Positions 8,248 to 15,189 of a stretch of DNA of 64,000 nt are shown piece after piece; the first letter of the stretch is position 1; the number at the start of each line of letters is the position of its first letter. The notes beneath the pieces are model-generated. The model saw only the letters and a program-made list of their open reading frames with translations. It had not been told where the DNA came from and made no database searches. The DNA is from Rhodospirillales bacterium URHD0017 (GTDB lineage Bacteria; Pseudomonadota; Alphaproteobacteria; Reyranellales; Reyranellaceae), in contig FODP01000010.1 of NCBI GenBank assembly GCA_900110395.1, positions 1-64,000 on the forward strand, given 5' to 3'. The position numbers and the translations under genes are program-made.

Positions 8248-8663
8248 GACAGGTCCTTCATCGGTTCGTATTCGGGGTCGGCTTCCTTGGTCGCAGCGGG
8301 TGCGGCAACGCCCACCTTGATGACGCGGGAAAGCGCGAAGCCGACCAGAGCAGCGCCGGCCAGCATGGCGACGGGCTGAGAGCGGCCGAAATCGGCCGCC
8401 GAGGACAAGAGCTCACCCACCTTCTTATCGCGCAGGTCGCCCGCCAACCGGTCGATCTTTGCAGCGGCGCCACGGACATATTCCGCCACTGCCGGTGCTT
8501 CGCCCGCGACGGCGTCGGCGACCGCCGTGGCTGTCTGCGCGGCGCGAGCCACGCCTTCGGCGCCGGCCTGTCGTGATCGATCGGCGACCTCTTCGGCCTT
8601 GTGACCGACGGCTTCGCCAACGGCACGGGCCGCACTCGACGTCTGTTGCTTGATGTCTCCCAT
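8244..8663 (-). CDS. YqjD-like / nutrient-deprivation-type membrane-anchored protein
   Basis: The ATG at 8663, preceded by GGGAGA, gives 139 aa; an alternative ATG at 8690 would add nine residues. The protein is mostly an Ala/Glu/Arg-rich amphipathic helix (AVGEAVGHKAEEVADRSRQA) with one hydrophobic anchor (VAMLAGAALVGFALSRVI) near the C-terminus. That organisation is shared with YqjD/ElaB, which tether ribosomes at the inner membrane in E. coli; whether it does so here is unknown. It heads the operon with the holin-like and DUF3618 genes and overlaps the next gene by 4 bp. Confidence 0.7.
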   Translation of the reverse strand: MGDIKQQTSSAARAVGEAVGHKAEEVADRSRQAGAEGVARAAQTATAVADAVAGEAPAVAEYVRGAAAKIDRLAGDLRDKKVGELLSSAADFGRSQPVAMLAGAALVGFALSRVIKVGVAAPAATKEADPEYEPMKDLS

Positions 8664-8800
8664 GAGATGTCTCCCGAAAGGGTTTGCCATCTGGGAACGA
8701 GGCGGCGGGTTGGCGGTTGCAACGGGGGCGCAATAAGGCGGAAGCGAGATGACACCGCGCGCCCGCCCTGCCACTCTTGCCCCTGGGATGTCCGGGGGTC

Positions 8801-9067
8801 ATGCGTCCATACGGGCTTATCGCAATCGTCATTGGCGCGGCGTTGTTCGCCTACCTGGCATGGCGCCGGACGACTTCCACGATGTATTACCGCTCGGCGA
8901 ATTCCTCGATCCGGCCGCCGCACGTCCGGCCCGAGGACTACGAAGAGTGGGTGATGGCGCGCCGCAAGCGTTGGCGCCTGATCAAGACGGCCGGCGCCGC
9001 CGCCCTGGGTGCCATCGTCGGCGGCATGCTGTTCGCCATGATCGACAGCGGCCTGTCGCAGCGCTGA
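8801..9067 (+). CDS. Small two-helix membrane protein, 88 aa
   Basis: The ATG at 8801 is preferred over an upstream TTG at 8777. The protein has an N-terminal transmembrane helix (YGLIAIVIGAALFAYLAW), a charged cytosolic loop (RPEDYEEWVMARRKRWR) and a second helix (AAALGAIVGGMLFAMI). No known family is recognised. It is divergent from the stress operon and seven bases ahead of another small membrane reading frame of the same design, so the two may be a co-expressed pair. Confidence 0.6.
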   Translation: MRPYGLIAIVIGAALFAYLAWRRTTSTMYYRSANSSIRPPHVRPEDYEEWVMARRKRWRLIKTAGAAALGAIVGGMLFAMIDSGLSQR

Positions 9068-9074
9068 GCGAACC

Positions 9075-9337
9075 GTGAACTGGCTCATCGGCACGCTATT
9101 GGTCTTGTTCTCGGTCGCCGGCAGCAGCCTGGGATGGTGGAAGGGCTCACGCGATCTCGCCCGGCCACCGGATCGTTATGACCGTCCGATCGGGTCGGCC
9201 GGCGCGAGCACGAACGCGATATACAGAGGCGCTATCGGCTGCGACGAACGGTGCTGACAGTTGCCGGCATCCTCGGCGGCGCCACCGGCGGCTTCGCCCT
9301 GCTCATGCTTGCCGCCATCCGCCGCTGGTTCGGCTGA
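9075..9337 (+). pseudogene. Small two-helix membrane protein split by a frameshift
   Basis: A GTG at 9075 starts a frame encoding a hydrophobic helix (WLIGTLLVLFSVAGSSLGWW) and basic linker, which ends at 9257. From about 9182, another frame carries a charged linker (REHERDIQRRYRLRR) and then a second helix (LTVAGILGGATGGFALLMLA) that ends with TGA at 9335-9337. Joined by one frameshift around 9180, they give a roughly 85-aa protein shaped like its neighbour at 8801. Either the gene is broken or the sequence has an indel error here. If unbroken, the first frame alone would be a 60-aa membrane peptide. Confidence 0.5.
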
Positions 9338-9370
9338 GCCCATCGTCGGCGTGGCGCTGCGGCGAGGCCG

Positions 9371-10214
9371 TCAGAGGTCGATCGCCAGCCTGATCTTGAA
9401 GGTGTGCCGTTCGAAGACCGCGAGATCGAGCCCAGCCCGGTGGTTTGGCCCCATGCCTGGATGTTCCAGGCGCCGGACAGCGAGGCGCCGCGCCCCAAGG
9501 CGATATAGAAGGTCGGCCCGACGAAGACCGCCTGACCCGACCAGGTTTCCGAAGGCCATGCTGTCGAACGCACGCAGGTAACGCACTTCGCCGCCGAGAT
9601 AGACGCCGTCCGCCACCCTGGCGGTGGCCGCCGCCGCCATGCCCATCTCCGAGCGTCGACGATCAGGCCGGTGGCGTAGTCGCGCGCCCGCCCGAAGTCG
9701 TAGAAGAGGTTGAGCGCGGCGAACAGGCGGTCGGGAATCAGCGCACGATCGGCGGCGGCGATGAAGGTTCCACCTCAGCTGTTCCCGGCAGCACCGGTCA
9801 ACTCATTGATGAAGCCGACGAAGGGCGTTGCCACGAAGGTCAGCCCGACAGGGACGTCTCGCGGTCGAATGGCCGCCAGCGGAACTCGAGGGCCACGCGC
9901 TCCAGACCGATCACGTTGCGATCCTCGAAGTCGGGAACGCCCGAGACGTCGAAGCGCGTGAAGGTGACCGCCGGGGCAACGCGAAAGGATTCGCTCAGCG
10001 GATACTTCAGCGCCGCGGTCAGGGACGTGGCGCTGCAGTTGCCGGCGGCGCGGCCAAGACGTCCGAGCAGCTCGACCTCCGCCTCAGGCTGGAAGGGCGT
10101 GCCGATGTCGGTACCTTCGGTGAAGCCGAACAAGTGTTCGCTGTCGACGTCGGCACTTGCCGGCATTGCCGTAGCGAGCAGTGGAAGCGCGAGGGCGGCG
10201 GCTATCCCGCGCAT
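9371..10214 (-). pseudogene. Decayed outer-membrane beta-barrel protein gene
   Basis: Reading the minus strand, an ATG at 10214 begins a signal peptide (MRGIAAALALPLLATAMPASA) and then amphipathic barrel-like strands down to 9840 (FEDRNVIGLERVALEFRWRP). Similar sequence continues in a different frame (LTFVATPFVGFINELTG), meets an in-frame TGA near 9779, and resumes with barrel strands (RLFAALNLFYDFGRARDYAT). It then shifts frame twice more (GGEVRYLRAFDSMAFG, then VFVGPTFYIALGRGASLSG) before ending with FKIRLAIDL at 9371. At least three frameshifts and a nonsense codon mean no intact product. It probably once encoded a porin-like or transporter-type barrel of about 270 aa. Confidence 0.65.
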
Positions 10215-10342
10215 GCAGAAGCAGCTCAATGGACGTTCCCCTGGTCGCCGCAGGTTATTCCGGCAAGCGACCGCACGCCAACACGGCGACCGCCGTCGCA
10301 AATGTTGCTATGCTTGCCTCGACACAAGCGAAGGTCGACCCG

Positions 10343-11425
10343 ATGCTTCAGCAATCCGCCCACAGTACCGCCGCCGATGCGCCGCCGATCCTGATCGGCG
10401 GCGAGATTCCGCTTATCGATGTGTCGGGCTTCCTGGCAGGGGAGTCCGGCGCCGCCGAGCGTGCTGCTCAGCAGCTGCGCTTCGCCTTCGAGAATGTCGG
10501 CTTCTACTATCTTGCCGGCCACGGCGTGCCGCAGGCGCTGATCGACACCGCCTATGCCGAGGCTGCGCGCTTTCATGCGCTGCCTATCGAGACCAAGCTC
10601 GCGGTCAAGGTCGACGAGCACAATATCGGCTACATGCCGATCGCACGGAAGCCGCCACCCAACGCCGCCGCGCAGGGCAAGAAGCCGAGCCAGAACGAGG
10701 CCTACTTCCTGCGCCGCGAGAAGACGCCCGATCATCCCGACGTGCTCTCCAACCGGCGCTTCCACGCCATGAACAAATGGCCGGACGAAGCCGCCATCCC
10801 GGGCTTCCGCGCCAACATGCTGGCCTACATGGGGACGATGGAGGGGCTGTGCCGCAAGCTGGTGCGGCTCTATGCGCTGGCGCTCGGCCTGCCGGAAACC
10901 TTCTTCGACGCCTGCTTCGCCGAGCCGCACGTCATCCAGCGCATGTCGCGCTATCCGGCGATCGACGGGGCCGACGTCTCGGTCAACAGCCTGGTGGCGC
11001 ACACCGATTCGGGGTTCATGACGCTCCTGCCGCCCAACAAGGTGCAGGGGCTGGAGATCAACCTGCCCGACGGCCGCTGGCTCGAAGCGCCGGGCGTGCC
11101 GGACGCCTTCGTGGTCAACGGCGGCGACATGCTGCACCGCTGGACCAACGAACGCTTCCTGTCGACGCCGCACCGCGTGCGCAACCTGTCGGGGCAACTG
11201 CGCTACGCCGTGCCGTTCTTCTGCGATCCCAACCACGACACCGTGATCGAGTGCCTGCCGTCCTGCGAGTCGGCCGACATGCCGGCGAAGTATCCGCCGA
11301 TCAAGATGGGCGACTACGCGTTGTGGTTCGCCGCCCAGCGCTACGAGCACATGGCCAAGGTGCAGGCCCCCAGCGAAGCCGATATCGCGCCGGGCGCGCG
11401 CGCCACCTCCCGCTGGCAGAGCTGA
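10343..11425 (+). CDS. Isopenicillin-N-synthase-like Fe(II)/2OG dioxygenase (copy 1)
   Basis: The ATG at 10343 gives 360 aa; more upstream ATGs add sequence overlapping the decayed barrel gene. The N-terminal DIOX_N domain carries IPLIDVSGFLAG and NVGFYYLAGHGVP. The jelly roll has the iron ligands His220 and Asp222 (AHTDSGF) and His277 (STPHRV), with Arg in LRYAVPFF for 2-oxoglutarate. Members of this group hydroxylate or desaturate small acids and are also annotated as ethylene-forming-enzyme relatives. The tandem pair at 17796 and 18782 are clear paralogues. The substrate is unknown. Confidence 0.9.
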   Translation: MLQQSAHSTAADAPPILIGGEIPLIDVSGFLAGESGAAERAAQQLRFAFENVGFYYLAGHGVPQALIDTAYAEAARFHALPIETKLAVKVDEHNIGYMPIARKPPPNAAAQGKKPSQNEAYFLRREKTPDHPDVLSNRRFHAMNKWPDEAAIPGFRANMLAYMGTMEGLCRKLVRLYALALGLPETFFDACFAEPHVIQRMSRYPAIDGADVSVNSLVAHTDSGFMTLLPPNKVQGLEINLPDGRWLEAPGVPDAFVVNGGDMLHRWTNERFLSTPHRVRNLSGQLRYAVPFFCDPNHDTVIECLPSCESADMPAKYPPIKMGDYALWFAAQRYEHMAKVQAPSEADIAPGARATSRWQS

Positions 11426-11434
11426 GCTCATGTT

Positions 11435-11512
11435 TCTCTTCCCCGCCAGGGGGAAAAGGTTGGGTGAGGGGGTTGCACGAGCTGTCGAAGCCCCCTCCCA
11501 GCCTCTCCCCCT
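11435..11512 (+). repeat. Intergenic palindromic repeat family A, copy 1 (right end truncated)
   Basis: It carries the left arm (CCCCGCCAGGGGG), the GGTTGGGTGAGGGGG block, the TTGCACGAGCTGTCGAAG centre and part of the right arm, where it runs straight into repeat family B. Copies 2 (14021-14111) and 3 (54784-54876) are full length. It follows the dioxygenase stop by 10 bp. Confidence 0.85.
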
Positions 11513-11603
11513 AGCCACCTACGCTGCGGTGCAGCTTCGGTGGCTTTAGCGGCAAGCCCGATCCAGATCCTCCGAAGCTCCGCAGGAGCGAAGGGGGACT
11601 AGC
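11511..11603 (+). repeat. Intergenic palindromic repeat family B, copy 1
   Basis: A 93-bp element bounded by CTAG at both ends, with TACGCTGC..GCAGCTTCGG on the left and CCTCCGAAGCTCCGCAGGAG on the right. The second copy is at 52086-52180 on the opposite strand, where it lies inside a coding region. The two copies agree at both ends but differ in the middle third. It fuses directly to the family A element. Confidence 0.85.
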
Positions 11604-11636
11604 GGGGCAGAGGAGCATGAAGCCATAGTCGGTGCG

Positions 11637-12518
11637 ATGAGTATACGCACCGTCCGACGGCGCAGCTTCGCTGCCGGCGCCGCAGCACTCACAATCGCGC
11701 CGGCGGCGCGTGCCGCCGAACCGGCCTGGATCGACGCCCACACCCATGTCCTGATGCGCAGCCTGCCAATGGCGATCGATGCGCGCTACCGGCCGGATTA
11801 CGACGCCTCGTGGGAAACGCTGCTGGCGCTGGCGGAAAAGAACGGCGTCGGCCGCGCCGTGATCCTGCAGCCGTCCTTCCTGGGTTTCGACAATTCCTAC
11901 CTGTTCGAGGCGCTGCGTGCCCAACCCAACCGCTTTCGCGGCGTGCCCTGGATATCGCCGTCGGTCAGCGTGACCGCGGACGATTGGGAGAGCCTGGCAA
12001 AGATCGGCGCGCGCGGCCTGCGCTTTCCGATCTACGGCCTGCCGACGCCGCAATGGTCCTTCTACAAGGACATGCTGGCGGAGGCGAGGAAACGCGACTG
12101 GCCGATCCACCTCTATGTCGAGAGCAAGCGTCTGCCCGAGATCCTGCCCGTGCTGCTCGATGGCGGGAACAAGGTGGTGATCCCGCACTACGGCATGTTC
12201 GATCGCACGCTGGGGCCGGCGCGTGATCCGGGCTTCAAGGTCCTGCTGGAAAGCGCGCCGAGCCGCAGTGTCTGGGTCGTGATGTGCGGCGCCTACCGCG
12301 TCGGTCCCGAGCGCGCCCGCTCAGCCACGCCGATGCTGCTTGACGCCTTCGGTCCGGATCGCCTGATGTGGGCCAGCGACTGGCCGCATACCGACACGGG
12401 GCTAGACCGCGTCACGACCTATCCCCAGACCCTGCGCTGGTTCGAGGAATGGGTGCCTGACAAGGCGACGCGGCAGACGATTCTGGTCGATACGCCGGCC
12501 AAGCTGTACGGATTCTGA
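11637..12518 (+). CDS. Exported amidohydrolase (amidohydrolase 2 / TIM-barrel lactonase-type)
   Basis: A 293-aa protein with a Tat-like leader (TVRRRSFAAGAAALTIAP, ending ARA), so it is likely folded before export. The metal site begins with DAHTH near residue 34, and the C-terminal barrel strand MWASDWPHTDTG carries the conserved Asp. The family (PF04909) includes dicarboxylate lactonases and decarboxylases. The second histidine pair is less obvious (HYGMFDRT). It is followed after 11 bp by a small secreted protein gene, probably in the same transcript. The substrate is unknown; periplasmic location is inferred from the leader. Confidence 0.82.
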   Translation: MSIRTVRRRSFAAGAAALTIAPAARAAEPAWIDAHTHVLMRSLPMAIDARYRPDYDASWETLLALAEKNGVGRAVILQPSFLGFDNSYLFEALRAQPNRFRGVPWISPSVSVTADDWESLAKIGARGLRFPIYGLPTPQWSFYKDMLAEARKRDWPIHLYVESKRLPEILPVLLDGGNKVVIPHYGMFDRTLGPARDPGFKVLLESAPSRSVWVVMCGAYRVGPERARSATPMLLDAFGPDRLMWASDWPHTDTGLDRVTTYPQTLRWFEEWVPDKATRQTILVDTPAKLYGF

Positions 12519-12529
12519 AGGAGCAACCG

Positions 12530-12808
12530 ATGCGTCGTGTTGGCGTCCTCGCCGTGATCCTCGTGCTCGCGATGCCAATCGCGGCTTTCGGTCAGCAAGC
12601 CGAGATGGAGCCCAAGGCTCGTTGCGCGCAATTGCTGGCGTACTGGGACCAGCGCTCGGCAAGCAAGGGCGAAGGTGCGAGCGGGTCGGACATGGCGCGC
12701 AAGTCGGCGGGACTCGATTGCGACAATCGCCGCTATGGCGACGGCATCAAAAGGATGGAGGATCTGCTGCGGCAGAACCGATATCCGGTGCCGCCGCCGC
12801 AGCCTTAG
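12530..12808 (+). CDS. Small secreted cysteine-pair protein, 92 aa
   Basis: It has a Sec signal (VLAVILVLAMPIAAFG) and a mature part of about 70 residues with two cysteines 33 apart, likely disulfide-bonded in the periplasm. It ends in LLRQNRYPVPPPQP. The last half matches the lipoprotein at 346-693 (Cys, then YxxGI, then LLxxLR-like and VPPP), so they belong to one unnamed family. It lies 11 bp behind the amidohydrolase gene and ends just before a large palindromic repeat. Function unknown. Confidence 0.65.
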   Translation: MRRVGVLAVILVLAMPIAAFGQQAEMEPKARCAQLLAYWDQRSASKGEGASGSDMARKSAGLDCDNRRYGDGIKRMEDLLRQNRYPVPPPQP

Positions 12809-12816
12809 TTCTTGCC

Positions 12817-12889
12817 GGAGCGCGGACCTCCAGGTCCGCTCCTGGTCCGGAAGAGCATGAGCATGAGCGGACCTGGAGGTCCGCGCTCC
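12817..12889. repeat. Palindromic repeat family C, paired copy (25-bp perfect arms)
   Basis: Arms 12817-12841 and 12865-12889 are exact inverted copies around a 23-base spacer containing GAGCATGAGCAT. Each arm itself folds (GCGGACCT/AGGTCCGC). It fills the gap between convergent genes, ending two bases before the stop of the MBL-rhodanese gene, so it could act as a two-way terminator. A solo unit (23 of 25 bases identical to the right arm) is at 26927-26951. Confidence 0.85.
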
Positions 12890-12890
12890 G

Positions 12891-13964
12891 TCAAGATGAA
12901 CCACCCTCCACGCCGCGGCCTTCGGCGCGCCAGCGCAGCATGCCGCCGGGCAGGTTGGCGATGTCGGCGAAGCCCGCCTTCTGCAGGATCGCGGTGGCGT
13001 GGGCCGAGCGGCTGCCGGCGCGGCACACCGCGACGATCGGCTTGTCGCTGGGCAGTTCCTTGGCGCGCTGGGCGAGCTCGCCCAGCGGGACCAGCGTGGC
13101 GCCGCGGATGTGACCCAAGGGTCCGCTGAACTCGTTGGGCTCGCGCACGTCGAGCACCTGCACCTTGGCGAGGTTCTCCTCCAGCCAGTGCGGCTCGACC
13201 TCCCAGACGCCACCGAAGGTGAAGCGCAGCGGCGCCCAGTGCGGATCGGGTGGCGCGGCGCTCTCGTTGCCCGGCTGGCCGCAGCGCAGGTTGGCTGGCA
13301 CCGCCTCGTCGATCTTCTTGGGATGCGGCAGGTCGAGGTTCTTCATGTAGCCGACGTAGTCGCCCTCGCCGACCTCGCCACCAAGCCGCGGATTGAACTT
13401 CTTCTCCTCGGCGACGCTGGTGGCGGTGAGCCCGCGATAGTCGTGCGCGGGATAGAGCAGGCAGGTCTCGGGCAGCGAGAAGATGCGCGACCGCACCGAG
13501 CGGTAGAGCGCGCGCGGATCGCCCTGCTGGAAGTCGGTGCGGCCCGAGCCGCGGATCATGATGCAGTCGCCGGTGAAGGCCATGCTCTCGTCGTCGAGCA
13601 CGTAGGTGACGCAGCCGCTGGTGTGGCCGGGCGTGGCGCGGACTTCGAGCGAGCGGCGGCCGAATTCGATGCGATCGCCGTCGGCCAGCAGCCGGTCGGC
13701 GCCCGATGCGCCGGCCGCCGCCGAGAGGGCGATATCGCTGCCGAGCTTCTGCTTCAGGAGCCAGGCGCCGGTCACGTGGTCGGCATGAACGTGGGTGTCG
13801 AGCGTCCATTTGAGTTGCAGGCCGAGCTCACCGATCAGCGCCGCGTCGCGGCGGACCTGCTCGAACACCGGATCGATCAGGACGGCTTCGCGGGTCGACG
13901 AGCAGCCCAGCAGATAGGTGTAGGTCGAGGAGGTCGGATCGAAGAGCTGGCGGAAGACGAGCAT
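12891..13964 (-). CDS. Persulfide dioxygenase-rhodanese fusion (ETHE1-like MBL domain)
   Basis: A 357-aa cytosolic protein with two domains. The metallo-beta-lactamase part has THVHADH (His58, His60, Asp62, His63), His114, Asp133 and His174, the set used by ETHE1-type persulfide dioxygenases, which bind one iron and oxidise glutathione persulfide to sulfite. The rhodanese part (about 255-350) ends in the active loop CRAGSRS with Cys314. The fusion links sulfur transfer to persulfide oxidation in one chain. It ends next to a family C repeat. The start at 13964 is the only sensible one. Confidence 0.88.
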   Translation of the reverse strand: MLVFRQLFDPTSSTYTYLLGCSSTREAVLIDPVFEQVRRDAALIGELGLQLKWTLDTHVHADHVTGAWLLKQKLGSDIALSAAAGASGADRLLADGDRIEFGRRSLEVRATPGHTSGCVTYVLDDESMAFTGDCIMIRGSGRTDFQQGDPRALYRSVRSRIFSLPETCLLYPAHDYRGLTATSVAEEKKFNPRLGGEVGEGDYVGYMKNLDLPHPKKIDEAVPANLRCGQPGNESAAPPDPHWAPLRFTFGGVWEVEPHWLEENLAKVQVLDVREPNEFSGPLGHIRGATLVPLGELAQRAKELPSDKPIVAVCRAGSRSAHATAILQKAGFADIANLPGGMLRWRAEGRGVEGGSS

Positions 13965-14020
13965 TCGGAGAGTGTAGCACCGCGGGCTGTGACTTTTGCC
14001 ACTCTCTCGATGTTCTTCTT

Positions 14021-14111
14021 CCTCTCCCCGCCAGGGGGAGAGGTTGGGTGAGGGGTTACAGACAGTCTTCGAAGCCCCCTCACCTGACCTCTCCCCCTGG
14101 CGGGGGAGAGG
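14021..14111 (+). repeat. Intergenic palindromic repeat family A, copy 2
   Basis: A 91-bp element with inverted ends (CCTCTCCCC..GGGGAGAGG) and the TTGGGTGAGGGG and CCCCCTCACC inner blocks that also pair. The centre reads TTACAGACAGTCTTCGAAG instead of the TTGCACGAGCTGTCGAAG of the other copies. It lies between the MBL-rhodanese start and the aldo/keto reductase stop. Confidence 0.88.
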
Positions 14112-14136
14112 AACATGAGGCGTGGAGGACCTTTAG

Positions 14137-15093
14137 TCAGCCCGGGGCGCTCGCCTTGTCGATGGCGGCCACCGACTCGGGGTCGAGCTTGATCCGGGGC
14201 GCGGCAATCAGGTCCTTGAGCTGGTCGAGGCTGGTGGCGCTGACGATCGGGGCAGTGATGGCCTTGCGCTGCATCAGCCAGGCGAGCGCCACCTGGGTCG
14301 AGTTGGCGTTGTGCTTCTTGGCCGCCGCGTCGAGCGCCTTCAGGACGCCAAAGCCCTTGTCGTTGATGTACTTCTTCACACCCGCGCCGCGCGCCTTGTC
14401 GGCGGCGTCGGCCTCCGAGCGGTATTTGCCGCTCAAAAAGCCGCTGGCCAGAGAGTAGTACGGGATCACGCCGATCCCCTCCTTCAGGCACTCGTCCTCG
14501 AGCGCACCCTCGAACAGGCCGCGCTCCATCAGATTGTAATGCGGCTGCAGGCTCTCATAGCGCGGCAGGCCCTTCTCCTTGGCGATCTTCGCCGCCTCGG
14601 CGAGCCGCGGCGCCTCGAAGTTGGAGGCGCCGATGAAGCGCAGCTTGCCCGCCTTCACGAGCTCGCCATAGGTCGCGAGCGTCTCCTCTTGCGGCGTGGT
14701 CTTGTCGTCGCGGTGCGACTGGAAGAGGTCGATGCGGTCGGTGTTGAGCCGCTTCAGGGAGTCCTCGACCGAGCGCTTGATGTGCGCTGACGACAGGCCT
14801 TGGCCGACATTGGGCATGTCCATGCCGCACTTGGTGGCGATCAGCACCTTGTCGCGCTTGGCCGGGCTCTTCTTCAGCCAGCTGCCGATCACGGTCTCCG
14901 ATTCGCCGCCCTTGTTGCCGGGCTTCCAGCGCGAATAGACGTCGGCGGTGTCGACGAAGGAGAAGCCGGCATCGACAAAGGCGTCGAGGATCCTGTGCGA
15001 GGTGGCCTCGTCGGCCGTCCAACCGAAGACGTTGCCGCCGAAGGCGATGGGGGCGAATTCGAGGTTCGAATGGCCGAGCTTGCGCTTCTCCAT
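14137..15093 (-). CDS. Aldo/keto reductase
   Basis: The ATG at 15093, with GGGAGAA upstream, gives 318 aa. The catalytic tetrad is in place: Asp48 and Tyr53 (VDTADVYS), Lys88 (IATKCG) and His127 (FQSHRDD). The C-terminal NADPH region (IVSATSLDQLKDLIAA) is of the usual AKR11/AKR-tas type. It would reduce aldehydes or ketones in the cytosol; the substrate is not predictable. It stands alone between two minus-strand genes with a family A repeat at its 3' side. Confidence 0.9.
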   Translation of the reverse strand: MEKRKLGHSNLEFAPIAFGGNVFGWTADEATSHRILDAFVDAGFSFVDTADVYSRWKPGNKGGESETVIGSWLKKSPAKRDKVLIATKCGMDMPNVGQGLSSAHIKRSVEDSLKRLNTDRIDLFQSHRDDKTTPQEETLATYGELVKAGKLRFIGASNFEAPRLAEAAKIAKEKGLPRYESLQPHYNLMERGLFEGALEDECLKEGIGVIPYYSLASGFLSGKYRSEADAADKARGAGVKKYINDKGFGVLKALDAAAKKHNANSTQVALAWLMQRKAITAPIVSATSLDQLKDLIAAPRIKLDPESVAAIDKASAPG

Positions 15094-15189
15094 GATCGTT
15101 CTCCCATGAGCGAGTAAAAAGGAGCCCACCCCCTCGAGGCCCGAGGGGGGAGCTTGCCTCCCGATCATAGCCGCTGGGGCGTGTCCCGC

